Part shown: in pieces, positions 14,712 to 23,194 of the stretch
Position numbering within the stretch: position 1 is the stretch's first letter
Layout of the letters: each line of letters opens with the position of its first letter
From: Allocoleopsis franciscana PCC 7113
Lineage (GTDB): Bacteria > Cyanobacteriota > Cyanobacteriia > Cyanobacteriales > Coleofasciculaceae
Assembly: GCF_000317515.1 (NCBI RefSeq)
Contig: NC_019738.1
Span: 7,032,001 to 7,096,000 of the forward strand
DNA length: 64,000 nucleotides
Reading direction: 5' to 3'
Translations under genes and position numbers: made by a program
The notes under the pieces: model-generated
The model's input: the letters and a program-made list of their open reading frames with translations, nothing else
Databases searched by the model: none
Told to the model about the DNA's origin: nothing

Positions 14712-16433
14712 CTATCTCTTATTTTTTCCCTCAAAATACTGCAACACTCTATCGTAATTCCACGATAAAAATACCACAAATGAATACAATAAAATGACTA
14801 TAAAAGGAGGAAATGCATTCTGTACGAATGAGAGTACTATGACTCCCAAAAAAAGAAGTGAATTTGCGTACACTAAAGCGTTAATTTTCTTAATAAGATT
14901 TTGATTTACATTTCTTTGTTTGTCTATATTCATTGTAGTCTCTAATAAAGTCAAGCTTTTTTTTGCTAACTCATCTTGAAGATTTGTATGTTTCTGCCTT
15001 TCTGCTGCAAAAATATCCAAAAAATTTTGATTCTTTTTAATTTGTGTAGATAGAACTATCTCATGCTCTTGATTTTGAATCTTCAGTCTTTCTTCTACTG
15101 AAACTAGTTTAGTCTGAATCTCTCGCCTAGCGAATCTCAGGCTAGCTATTAAAAACTTGTAACCTTGGTCACTCAGGCTTTTGTCTTCTGCCCATGCTAC
15201 AGCATCTTCTAATACCTTTTCTCGCAATAAAAATGATTCATTTTGACAATCAGAAGCCAACCAATTAGTGATATTTTTTGCATATGGTTCCCACTCTCCT
15301 AAGGCATTATTAACCCAACGTCTACCAAAAACATTTTTATAAATGCGGTTTTGAATTCTTAATTCATCATTCTCCTTAACAACTAATCCTGATAGTCGTA
15401 ATTGCCATTGTTCAAGACTGTCATCAAATATTACTTTTCCAGCTTTGTTGCCTTCCGAATCCAAAATTTTATTATAAAGTCCCAGCAAGCGCCCAATACG
15501 CTGCTGTTTGCTTAAGAGGCGATCACGTATTGTTGTCAAATGCTTTGGATCATCTTGAGATTCCCAATCCTTAATCACCCTTGAACGCACTAGCTGATCA
15601 ACCCACTTAGCTTCGTTATTAGTAGGTATCGGCTCAGCAAACTTTAGAATCAAATCACACAGTTTTTGGGTGAGAAAGGGTTGTCCCCCTGTCCATCCCA
15701 AAACCTTTTCTAGAACTGCTTGGGGGTTACTAACTTTTCCTTCCAATCCTTTGGCTAACGGCAGAGCTTCTGGTGCTTCAAAGCCATTCAGTTGAATTGA
15801 TCTGCCTATATTAAAAGGTGTGTATTCTTTGTTTTGAATCAAATCCGAGGGTGTTGCTACTCCCAACAAAACAAAGGTGAGACGTCTGTATTCAGGATTC
15901 TCAGCACGTTGGTTATAACAAAATCTAATTAGGGCAAAGAAATCATCTGATGAAAAATTTAATTTTAAAATACTATCAATTTCATCAAAAAATATAACAA
16001 TGTTTTTGTCAACCTTCTCCAGAATCACATCTTTTATAAATTCGTTTAACCGCTGTACTGGTGAGAGCAATTGCTGATCAACTAACCAATTAGGTAAATT
16101 AACTTTTCCTAATAGATTAAGACCCATCCATAACTTGCTAATCAATCCTCCATACCACTGCTCTGGAGTGACATCACTACCGATACCAGTAATGTCAATT
16201 GATGCACAGACAAAGCCTTCATTTTTTAGCCTTTGCATAATCTGTACTCGCAAGCTTGACTTCCCCATCTGCCGCGAGTTCAACACATAACAATATTCGC
16301 CAACTTTCAACCTGTTGTAGAGGTCATCGTCTGCCTTCCGCTTCACGTAACTGGGGGCATTAGGCGGCAGGCTTCCTCCGACATGATAATATTTGCTGGC
16401 TGGATTTTGTGTTGTAACCATTAGCTGACTCAC
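14712..16433 (-). CDS. AAA-like (AAA_35) ATPase with C-terminal membrane helices
   Basis: A 573-aa protein. The N-terminal half is an AAA-like STAND-type ATPase (PF14516): a loop region YYHVGGSLPPNAPSYVKR, a P-loop variant SRQMGKSS at residues 53-60, and Walker B IVIFFDEID at about 145-153, followed by FNIGRSIQLNGF and GWTGGQPFLTQKLCDLIL. A helical middle (about 300-430) and a coiled coil (about 440-510) precede two membrane helices in the last 57 residues (about 520-560), with a basic tail. This is the order sensor/ATPase, coil, membrane effector. Its start overlaps the stop of the next gene by 4 bases (ATGA), so the two are translationally coupled. The ligand and function are unknown. Confidence 0.85.
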   Translation of the reverse strand: MSQLMVTTQNPASKYYHVGGSLPPNAPSYVKRKADDDLYNRLKVGEYCYVLNSRQMGKSSLRVQIMQRLKNEGFVCASIDITGIGSDVTPEQWYGGLISKLWMGLNLLGKVNLPNWLVDQQLLSPVQRLNEFIKDVILEKVDKNIVIFFDEIDSILKLNFSSDDFFALIRFCYNQRAENPEYRRLTFVLLGVATPSDLIQNKEYTPFNIGRSIQLNGFEAPEALPLAKGLEGKVSNPQAVLEKVLGWTGGQPFLTQKLCDLILKFAEPIPTNNEAKWVDQLVRSRVIKDWESQDDPKHLTTIRDRLLSKQQRIGRLLGLYNKILDSEGNKAGKVIFDDSLEQWQLRLSGLVVKENDELRIQNRIYKNVFGRRWVNNALGEWEPYAKNITNWLASDCQNESFLLREKVLEDAVAWAEDKSLSDQGYKFLIASLRFARREIQTKLVSVEERLKIQNQEHEIVLSTQIKKNQNFLDIFAAERQKHTNLQDELAKKSLTLLETTMNIDKQRNVNQNLIKKINALVYANSLLFLGVIVLSFVQNAFPPFIVILLYSFVVFLSWNYDRVLQYFEGKNKR

Positions 16434-17821
16434 AGGCGATCACAGAAATACTGACGATACAAGTTACAGCGAGGCATCACATCATTGCCTTGTACCTGCA
16501 ATAATCCCATCCTCTGTAACTGATACACTTGCATCGGCTTTAACTGTACTGGGCTATTTGAGGTAACTACCTGTTTGAACGCAGCCCTCAGTTCTAAACT
16601 TTTTTGGAGACTAATTAAATGCCGTAGCAAATGGTCGCTATAGATTCCGGCTTCTGTGGGAGCATCTTGCAACAACTGCTCAAGAGTAACATCCTGACGC
16701 CTAACGCGATAGAGAGCCAACCGCAGTAAATAGGGATGTCCTCCAACCATTGCCATTAGCTGATTGACTTGGCTATCTGCCAGATCCAGTCTATGACGCT
16801 GAGCCAAATCTTGCACCTGCTGTAGACTGAACTCTGACAATTCCACTGGTAGACCTACATTAAAAGGTGATTGATGGATGTTCAGTGGAATATAAACTTC
16901 TGTAGAGTATGCCACGATGACCCGAAGTCGTTGCCAGATATCGAGATTCTTTGCCTCCTCGTACCACTCTCGCAGCAAAGAAAAAAACTCTTCAGCGATT
17001 TCAGGATACTGGAAAACCCAATCAGCTTCATCCAAAGCCAATGCTAACGGACTGTCTATTTGTTCTAACAGATACGCCTGAAAGTACATTGTACAGCTCT
17101 GTCTGCTGCCAAAAAGGTTCTCATTCCAATAATCATCTAGCACTGGCTCTAGCTCTAGCTCCCGGCTAACATTGGCACAGAACCACCGCAAAAATTTATC
17201 CAGCTTGACAAAAATTGCTCTCTCAGCTCGAAGGTTCAAACGCACCGTTTGGCAGCCTTGGTTTGCTGCATAATCGAGCACCCTACTCATCAGTGAAGTT
17301 TTGCCCATTTGCCTAAGTGCCTTGATTCGGATCAATGCTCCAGGCTGCAAAATCTCTTCGTAACACTGTAATTCAATAGGGGGACGCTCCACATAAAAAG
17401 TAGAACCCAGAGGCACTTGACCATCTGGGAATTCTGGCTCTATTAGCGATAGGGATTGATTATTAGGACTCAGGTAAGGGATTAAGGGTTGCAGGTTAGG
17501 AGTTGGGCTAGCAGTGAGTGACTCTTTGGAAATGCTTCTTAATCGCCATCGCCGCTTGAGGGCTTCCCGAAAGTTCGATTTACCAATATCTGGCTCCTGT
17601 AACGCTTTTGATAGGAGCTTCCAAAGCTTAGCACCAATATCTCGCTGTAGGTAATTTGCTGTGTAGTTAGTATTCAGTGCGATCTGTTCATAAGTCTGCC
17701 TTTCCCAAGAGCCACGAAGTACAAGCACTTCAGCATCACTAAGATGTTTTCCCGTAGTTTCAAAGATTGCCATTCCTGCAACTTCTATGGCTTCGTCAAC
17801 CCTGAATTCTTCTTCACTCAT
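16430..17821 (-). CDS. AAA-like (AAA_35) ATPase with N-terminal helical/HTH domain
   Basis: A 463-aa protein. Residues 1-95 are a helical domain (AIEVAGMAIFETTGKHLSDAEVLVLRGSW, then TYEQIALNTNYTANYLQRDIGAKLWKLLS and FREALKRRW) of the HTH-like kind found at the N-terminus of cyanobacterial STAND and vWA-MoxR-associated proteins. A Pro/Ser linker leads to an AAA_35 ATPase: P-loop LRQMGKTSL (169-177), Walker B LALALDEADWVF (259-270), then NVGLPVELSEF and GGHPYLLRLALYRV. It ends with a short C-terminal winged-helix-like region. It is the first gene of a coupled pair with 14712-16433. Two different ATPases in one operon suggest a hetero-oligomeric sensor. The call of the N-domain as DNA-binding is inference. 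Confidence 0.83.
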   Translation of the reverse strand: MSEEEFRVDEAIEVAGMAIFETTGKHLSDAEVLVLRGSWERQTYEQIALNTNYTANYLQRDIGAKLWKLLSKALQEPDIGKSNFREALKRRWRLRSISKESLTASPTPNLQPLIPYLSPNNQSLSLIEPEFPDGQVPLGSTFYVERPPIELQCYEEILQPGALIRIKALRQMGKTSLMSRVLDYAANQGCQTVRLNLRAERAIFVKLDKFLRWFCANVSRELELEPVLDDYWNENLFGSRQSCTMYFQAYLLEQIDSPLALALDEADWVFQYPEIAEEFFSLLREWYEEAKNLDIWQRLRVIVAYSTEVYIPLNIHQSPFNVGLPVELSEFSLQQVQDLAQRHRLDLADSQVNQLMAMVGGHPYLLRLALYRVRRQDVTLEQLLQDAPTEAGIYSDHLLRHLISLQKSLELRAAFKQVVTSNSPVQLKPMQVYQLQRMGLLQVQGNDVMPRCNLYRQYFCDRL

Positions 17822-18022
17822 GGATTAGCCACGTTTCAAGGCTTAGCCTCTAATCTAACTGTAGACACTCTGTTCAACCCAGATAATGATCTGGCTTATG
17901 ACTTTTCCATACTTTTACATACTGAGATGACTTTAGCCAAGTTTTAGTTTTATTTTTGTCAAAAAAATACCTACTTTATCCAAAATTATCCAATGGTAGT
18001 TTTTTAAGAAAGAGTAGAACAT

Positions 18023-18811
18023 ATGAATGAAGAAGCACAAAAATGCCAATTAATTATGGGGCAAGGTTATTTTGCTCCTACCAGCAATCATTTTTCAGCT
18101 AATTACTATCCAAGCATCAATCTACCTATGCGATCGCCCAACACTCAGCCCCTTCTCCACTACCACGCCAAATCCGCTTGGGAAAACGGCCTCGGATATC
18201 TTGTCGATTCTCGTGGCATTAGCCTCCCAGGTATAACCAGCATCCTGAAAGCTACCAAATCTCCACAAGAGAAAGCACAACTGTCAAATTGGCGTCAGCG
18301 AGTCGGAGCATCTGAAGCAAACCGGATTTCCCGAACCTCACGCGATCGCGGTAATCTCATCCACAAGCTAACCAAAAGCTACTTCCTGGGTGAGTCCTTC
18401 TCTTGTCCTGACTCCATCAAACCTTACTGGGATAACCTGTTACCCATTTTGCAAGACATCCATGATGTCAGACTGATTGAAGGCAACGTTTTCCACTACT
18501 ACGAAGGGTATGCAGGCAGAGTTGACTGCGTTGCCAGTTATCACGGCATCCCCTGTGTGATTGAATTCAAATCAGCAGACAGGATTAAGCGCCTCTACGA
18601 TGAACCCTTACAGTTAGCTGCTTATTGTGGAGCCTTGAACCGACAGTACGGTGTGAAGTATGGAGTAAGCCTCAACCACGCTCTACTAATTGCGACCACT
18701 CCCGATGAAGTGAGTTTAACTTGGTTTGACCCTGACGAAGTGATGGACTACTGGCGCAAGTGGCAGCAACGAGTGGCACAATTTTGGGCGCAACAAAAAG
18801 CGATCGCCTAA
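18023..18811 (+). CDS. PD-(D/E)XK exonuclease, MGME1/RecB-like
   Basis: A 262-aa protein with the RecB-type nuclease core. The DRGNLIHKL segment (R110, G111, H115) matches the conserved RGTxxH helix. The catalytic residues D169 (AGRVDCVAS), E182 and K184 (CVIEFKSA) form PD-(D/E)XK, and Q198-x-x-x-Y202 (PLQLAAYCG) is motif III. The family includes single-strand exonucleases such as MGME1 and phage or plasmid replication/repair nucleases. The first about 45 residues lack features. It is divergent from the ATPase pair, with 200 bases between. Its role could be phage-derived repair or a nuclease arm of the island; the sequence cannot decide. Confidence 0.85.
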   Translation: MNEEAQKCQLIMGQGYFAPTSNHFSANYYPSINLPMRSPNTQPLLHYHAKSAWENGLGYLVDSRGISLPGITSILKATKSPQEKAQLSNWRQRVGASEANRISRTSRDRGNLIHKLTKSYFLGESFSCPDSIKPYWDNLLPILQDIHDVRLIEGNVFHYYEGYAGRVDCVASYHGIPCVIEFKSADRIKRLYDEPLQLAAYCGALNRQYGVKYGVSLNHALLIATTPDEVSLTWFDPDEVMDYWRKWQQRVAQFWAQQKAIA

Positions 18812-18927
18812 ACCAAAATACTTCTTTCCAAACTCCCTCACCAATGCTCCAAGTGAGGGAGTGAGAATTGAAGCTGAACTAATGTATAGTTGTGCGATCG
18901 CGCAACACCCAATTACCTGCTAGCCGC

Positions 18928-19563
18928 TTACTGACAAAAACCTAAATTGCTTTCTTCCTCTGTCAGTAACCCATTAGAAACCCAACCCCTAACCGGTGCA
19001 GAAATTTCTACCCAGTTACGCACCTCATCTTTTTTCTCCGTTGCAGGAGTACCACTCAGAGTCACCCGTCCTAAATGAGCTACCCTACCCAGCCGAGCAG
19101 ATGTGGTCGTGGGTTCTCGACGAATCACCAAACCTTGCGGTGGTCGAGCTACTCGACGACAAAGGTCTGCTGTTGAAGCCGTTGCAGGCGTTTGGGTCGT
19201 GTCTGTAGTAGTGACTCCAGTACTGGCAGTACAAGGCTTCAGGTTAACCGCTTCCACATACCCTTCCACAGGAGCACTGATGCGAATAAAGCCCCTACGA
19301 TTCACCCGATTCTCCCCTAACGTAACTTCGGCATTGGCAGATAGAAGTTGTAACGCCTCACTCGTCGTATTAGCCTCCCGGAAAATGGGCATTTGCAGTT
19401 TCGTCGCACGGCACTGTCCCGCTAGTGATGCTTGTGCCAATTTCACGCTGGCTTGAGAAGGTGTGATGTCAGTTTGTGCGATCGCAGAATGACTCATCCC
19501 ACTCGTTGCGATCGCTATTACCGCCAAAACACGAACAGAGCGTCCTTTATCCATTTTTTTCAT
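18928..19563 (-). CDS. Secreted SH3b-domain protein (copy 2)
   Basis: A 211-aa paralogue of the protein at 12496-13104. It has a basic start (MKKMDKGRSVR), a signal segment LAVIAIATSGMSHSAIAQ, then SLAGQCRATKLQMPIFREANTTSEALQLLS and LCRRVARPPQGLVIRREPTTTSARLGRV, ending NWVEISAPVRGWVSNGLLTEE. The cysteines match copy 1. A Thr-rich linker (TGVTTTDTTQTPATAST) between the two SH3b units is longer than in copy 1. AGGAG lies 11 bases before ATG 19563. Both copies point the same way and enclose the island between 13.1 and 18.9 kb. Confidence 0.82.
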   Translation of the reverse strand: MKKMDKGRSVRVLAVIAIATSGMSHSAIAQTDITPSQASVKLAQASLAGQCRATKLQMPIFREANTTSEALQLLSANAEVTLGENRVNRRGFIRISAPVEGYVEAVNLKPCTASTGVTTTDTTQTPATASTADLCRRVARPPQGLVIRREPTTTSARLGRVAHLGRVTLSGTPATEKKDEVRNWVEISAPVRGWVSNGLLTEEESNLGFCQ

Positions 19564-19832
19564 ATAATGTCAACTCCTGGCTGATAGATTTAATTTTGAG
19601 TGATAGCGTAAATCCTACAATTTCTACGACTCAACTGAAATAGCAATCTTCTAGATAGATGATGAGAGTGGTGCGTTAGTAACGCCCCCTACTGGAGTGT
19701 CTCAGCTCAAATGCGATCGCATCTGCAATTTTCAGCTTTTGCTAAATTTCACCGATTATCTAACCAAACTTTCCGGATATACCCACAAACCTCTGAAAAA
19801 AGAAAAAAGAACGGTTAAATGAAATAAGCTAT

Positions 19833-20168
19833 ATGCCTGACTATCAATGGAAACTGACCATCGTAGAGCGCAACCTCTCGCTCTCTAATTGGATGAACCT
19901 GATGCCAGAAGCGCAAGAGCAAATGTTAGAAGAGGCTGACGAATTGATCGGGGACGTGCCTCTAGTAGATAGTCAGCGGTTGCTTGCATTACTGGAAACA
20001 CTCCAAGACCATACAGAAGAACAAGTCCACAGCAAAATCAGTCAGATTTTGAGTCATCAGTCCAGTTCCCAGATCAGCCATCCATGGGAACGGAATCTCC
20101 AAAACACTAACCTCACAGCCGATGTCCTACAGATGGACTTATGGGCATCCCTGAAATCCGTCAGTTAG
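19833..20168 (+). CDS. Small orphan protein, tandem paralogue A
   Basis: A 111-aa soluble protein beginning MPDYQWKLTIVERNLSLSNW, followed by acidic helical sequence (EAQEQMLEEADELIGDVPL, RLLALLETLQDH) and a Gln/Ser-rich end. It shares its first 15 residues almost exactly, and the layout throughout, with the gene at 20342-20635. No known domain is recognised. The tandem arrangement and divergence confined to the C-terminal half suggest duplication under selection. No membrane segment or signal peptide. Confidence 0.7.
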   Translation: MPDYQWKLTIVERNLSLSNWMNLMPEAQEQMLEEADELIGDVPLVDSQRLLALLETLQDHTEEQVHSKISQILSHQSSSQISHPWERNLQNTNLTADVLQMDLWASLKSVS

Positions 20169-20228
20169 GGCAACAGAAAGAGGGCATCAAGGGCGATCAA
20201 TCCTTCAATCTGAGCACGACTGATAGTT

Positions 20229-20271
20229 AAAGCGCTCTTTTTACAATGCCTTCATAAAAAAAGAGCGCTTT
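20229..20271. terminator. Strong rho-independent-type hairpin between tandem paralogues
   Basis: AAAGCGCTCTTTTT at 20229-20242 pairs perfectly (14 bp) with AAAAAGAGCGCTTT at 20258-20271. The stem is A/T-ended with T-runs on both strands, so it could terminate in both directions. A TTGACA at 20273-20278 directly after it could be the -35 of the second paralogue. Confidence 0.7.
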
Positions 20272-20341
20272 CTTGACAACTTTTTCACATTCAGTCTCTA
20301 CATTAGTAAAAGGTATCGGAATGTTATACGAGACAAGCAAC

Positions 20342-20635
20342 ATGCCTGACTATCAATGGAAGCTGACGATTGTAGAGCGCAACTTGTTGCTCTCTAATTG
20401 GGTGAAGCTGATTCCAGAAGCACAAGAGCAAATGTTATGGGAAGCTGACAGCTTAATAGAAAATGTGCCTCTACTCGATAGGCATCGGTTGCTGATATCT
20501 CTTGAAACGCTGCAAGAGCATACAGAATCCAATTTACAGCAACAAATTCAGCAAATTTTAAGTCATCGGTTAAACACCAATATTAGAGAATCCCTTGAAT
20601 TAAGTCTCCAGAAGGCTAATTTATTGTTCATCTAA
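20342..20635 (+). CDS. Small orphan protein, tandem paralogue B
   Basis: A 97-aa protein counted from ATG 20342, which aligns with the start of paralogue A (MPDYQWKLTIVERNLLLSNW). The middle EAQEQMLWEADSLIENVPLLDRHRLLISLETLQEH is clearly homologous; the C-terminal LQQQIQQILSHRLN to LQKANLLFI is divergent. An in-frame ATG at 20321 and a TTG further upstream exist, but they fall in promoter-like sequence. No family is recognised. It is preceded by its own hairpin and -35-like element, so it may be independently expressed. Confidence 0.68.
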   Translation: MPDYQWKLTIVERNLLLSNWVKLIPEAQEQMLWEADSLIENVPLLDRHRLLISLETLQEHTESNLQQQIQQILSHRLNTNIRESLELSLQKANLLFI

Positions 20636-20666
20636 ATTGCCTATTTAATTGCTTCCTCAAACTGAA

Positions 20667-20704
20667 ACTCCAGCGGACACCTCTCTCCTTGTCGCCGGAG
20701 TTTT
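20667..20704. terminator. Hairpin after tandem paralogue B
   Basis: ACTCCAGCGGACA at 20667-20679 pairs imperfectly with TGTCGCCGGAGT at 20690-20701 (one mismatch, one bulge), followed by TTTTAGTG. The position 30 bases after the stop suits a terminator. Confidence 0.55.
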
Positions 20705-20838
20705 AGTGAAAAAGGGATTGGGGGAGGGTTTAGATTTATACTTCGTTGTGTTCATAGGTATTACTATCCCTCCCCCTTGTCCCCCTTGTCCTCCCTGTCT
20801 CTCCTATGTATGTATGTATCTTTGACTGCAACTTGGTA

Positions 20839-22203
20839 TTAGGCAGCAGAGGGCTGAATTCCCCTACTCCAAGCATCCAAATCCGCCAAAGCGCGATCGC
20901 GATACACCCCATATCGCTCTTGCTTATTCTTAATTCGCGCCGATAACGGAGGCAAAATCCCAAAATTCGGCGGCATGGGTTGGAAATGCTTGGGTGAAGC
21001 CGAACTAATGAACTCAATCAACGCACCCATCATCGTCGTTGGCGGCAGCATGATCGGTTCCAATCCCAATACCAGCCGCGCCGCATTCGTCCCCGCTAAC
21101 CAACCCCCAGCCGTCGCGGCGGTGTAGCCTTCTGTACCCACCAGTTGACCGGCTGCCAGCAACGTCGGGCGCTGCTTAAATTGCAGCGTGGGATGCAATA
21201 ACTCCGGCGCATTCAAAAACGTATTGCGGTGCATGACACCCATCCGCACAAACTCGGCATTTTCCAAGCCCGGAATCAACCGAAACACTCGTTTCTGCTC
21301 ACCCCAGCGCAAATTCGTCTGGAATCCTACCATATTCCACAACTGACCCGCCTTATCTTCTTGCCGTAGTTGGATCACGGCATAAGGGCGATCGCGCTTT
21401 TGGCTTAAGTCTTCTTCTGGTTGCTCTTTCGTCCGTGGGTCAAATAGCCCTACTGGCTTCAAGGGGCCGTAGCGCATGGTATCTTCTCCCCGACGTGCCA
21501 TCTCTTCAATCGGCAGACAACCTTCAAAGAATTTGGCTGTTTCTTGCTCAAAATCCTTCAATTCCGCCTTTTCTGCTGCACAAAGTTCTTGCCAGAAGTG
21601 GAGGTACTGTTCCTTGTTCATCGGACAGTTGAGATAAGCGGCTTCACCTTTGTCGTAGCGTGACGCCATAAAGGCAATATCCCGGTTGATCGATTCCCCC
21701 ACCACAATCGGCGATGCCGCATCAAAAAAGCTAAAGTATTCCATGCCTGTGAAGCGTTGCAAGTCTTCAGCCAAAGCCGGTGTTGTCAGGGGGCCACTCG
21801 TTAGTACCACCACGCCCTCTGGGGGAATCTGCGCTACCTCTTCCCGACGTAACTCAATCAGAGGATGACTTGCCAAGGTTTCGGTCAATTCATGGCTAAA
21901 GACTGCCCGATCTACCGCCAGTGCTCCACCCGCCGGGACAGCATGTTCATCCGCTTTGCGGATAATAATTGAACCCAGGCGACGGAGTTCTTCGTGTAAT
22001 AAACCAGAAGCGCGATCGCTCGATTGGGCACCAAAGGAATTACTGCACACCAATTCCGCCAATTCCCCCGTGTGATGGGCAGGACTTTGCCTCACGGGTC
22101 GCATCTCGTGTAACACGACTGGCACACCAGCATTAGCAATTTGCCACGCCGCTTCTGTACCTGCTAACCCACCGCCGATGACATGAATCACTTTTTCCAC
22201 CAT
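20839..22203 (-). CDS. trmFO: Folate/FADH2-dependent tRNA m5U54 methyltransferase TrmFO
   Basis: A 454-aa flavoprotein. The N-terminal FAD motif is [32 protein letters not shown], followed by the TrmFO-specific [30 protein letters not shown], in which the Cys is part of the active-site region. The C-terminal [24 protein letters not shown] and [14 protein letters not shown] are also diagnostic. TrmFO uses methylene-tetrahydrofolate and FADH2 to make ribothymidine at U54 of tRNA. The length is normal for the family. It starts at ATG 22203. Confidence 0.95.
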   Translation of the reverse strand: MVEKVIHVIGGGLAGTEAAWQIANAGVPVVLHEMRPVRQSPAHHTGELAELVCSNSFGAQSSDRASGLLHEELRRLGSIIIRKADEHAVPAGGALAVDRAVFSHELTETLASHPLIELRREEVAQIPPEGVVVLTSGPLTTPALAEDLQRFTGMEYFSFFDAASPIVVGESINRDIAFMASRYDKGEAAYLNCPMNKEQYLHFWQELCAAEKAELKDFEQETAKFFEGCLPIEEMARRGEDTMRYGPLKPVGLFDPRTKEQPEEDLSQKRDRPYAVIQLRQEDKAGQLWNMVGFQTNLRWGEQKRVFRLIPGLENAEFVRMGVMHRNTFLNAPELLHPTLQFKQRPTLLAAGQLVGTEGYTAATAGGWLAGTNAARLVLGLEPIMLPPTTMMGALIEFISSASPKHFQPMPPNFGILPPLSARIKNKQERYGVYRDRALADLDAWSRGIQPSAA

Positions 22204-22306
22204 TATTCCTCCACAATTCCATCCTCCAAAGCTAGCCGGATTTTCTCATCACAAGCTGACTTCTACCGGGACTTTCACCTTTGGTGCGACTGCACTTCCA
22301 AAATGA

Positions 22307-22807
22307 TTAATCCTCCGATTCCTCAATCATCGCAGGGTCGATTAAGGTCACATCAAACGGATCGATTGGCCCCGACTTGCCGGTTTCTCGCTTGAGGCGA
22401 TAATATTTGGCCGTTACTCTAGGGTCAAACGTCACCATATCCTCATTTTCCAGATTGTGAGCTGGAACTTTGTGACCATTAATCAAGATGCCATTAGAAC
22501 TCGACTGACCTTTGAGGTCGCCATCCACAATTCGATAATAGTAGCTGCCATCCTCTCGCTGGCGTCGCACTAATGTGGCATGTCGGCGAGAAACAAAGAG
22601 TGAATACAGCCGAATATCACAGTTAGGTGCTCTGCCGATTGAATACACCTCCCCTCCTAGGGGAAATTCTCGGCGTCCTTTATCGTCTTGTACAATCAAC
22701 CAGTGACCTTCCTGGGGTTCTGAAGGCACTATAGTCTCCTTACTGAAACCGCTTGGAAGACTATTGAGTGAGGATTGCTGAGATTGTGATGCTTTAGCTT
22801 CAGGCAT
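22307..22807 (-). CDS. FHA domain protein
   Basis: A 166-aa protein with a Ser/Gln-rich leader (about 1-30) and an FHA phosphothreonine-binding domain at about 33-135: GRREFPLGGEVYSIGRAPNCDIRLYSLFVSRRHATLV contains the GR and SxxH signatures, and SSSNGILINGHKV the SxNG motif. It probably reads Ser/Thr kinase phosphorylation in the cytoplasm; the partner kinase is unknown. It lies about 100 bases upstream of trmFO on the same strand, so the two could be co-transcribed. Confidence 0.9.
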   Translation of the reverse strand: MPEAKASQSQQSSLNSLPSGFSKETIVPSEPQEGHWLIVQDDKGRREFPLGGEVYSIGRAPNCDIRLYSLFVSRRHATLVRRQREDGSYYYRIVDGDLKGQSSSNGILINGHKVPAHNLENEDMVTFDPRVTAKYYRLKRETGKSGPIDPFDVTLIDPAMIEESED

Positions 22808-23194
22808 TTTTCCTATATCCTTGGCTTGATGAGGCTGGGAGAAGAAATGTCAAGTAAGTTTTACTAATTTTGAGGTTATTTAATAGAAGAAATTCGATGA
22901 ATTCACTCATGTAAAGCATGAAGTGTGACCAACACAGACCCATTGTTGCTGATCAGGGAATTAAGGTCGGGGTAATGGTGGATAACATTCAACGTGGTAT
23001 TCATCCGATGATTCCCCTCGATCCGACGAGTTGCCAAGGGTTTATCAGCCGCCTTTAAAAGGGCATAATCCTAGAATCGTTGTTATCCAGTGTAACTAGA
23101 GAGTCATTTGATTGGGAAATCACCCTACTGGGATGGCTGGGACTGACACCTATAGGTTTTCTTGACCGCCTACGAGTGCTCGACTGCTTACGGC
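22808..23194. other. Intergenic stretch with weak 46-codon frame
   Basis: Between the FHA gene start and the site-2 protease end. A plus-strand frame at 22918-23058 would encode 46 residues, with protein-like composition but no ribosome binding site and no known relative, so I do not call it. No RNA gene or strong hairpin is seen. Confidence 0.4.

Noticed and set aside
22918-23058. 46-codon plus-strand frame beginning MKCDQHRPIV
   Set aside because: Composition is plausible, but there is no Shine-Dalgarno and no recognised relative; kept only as a note on the gap.
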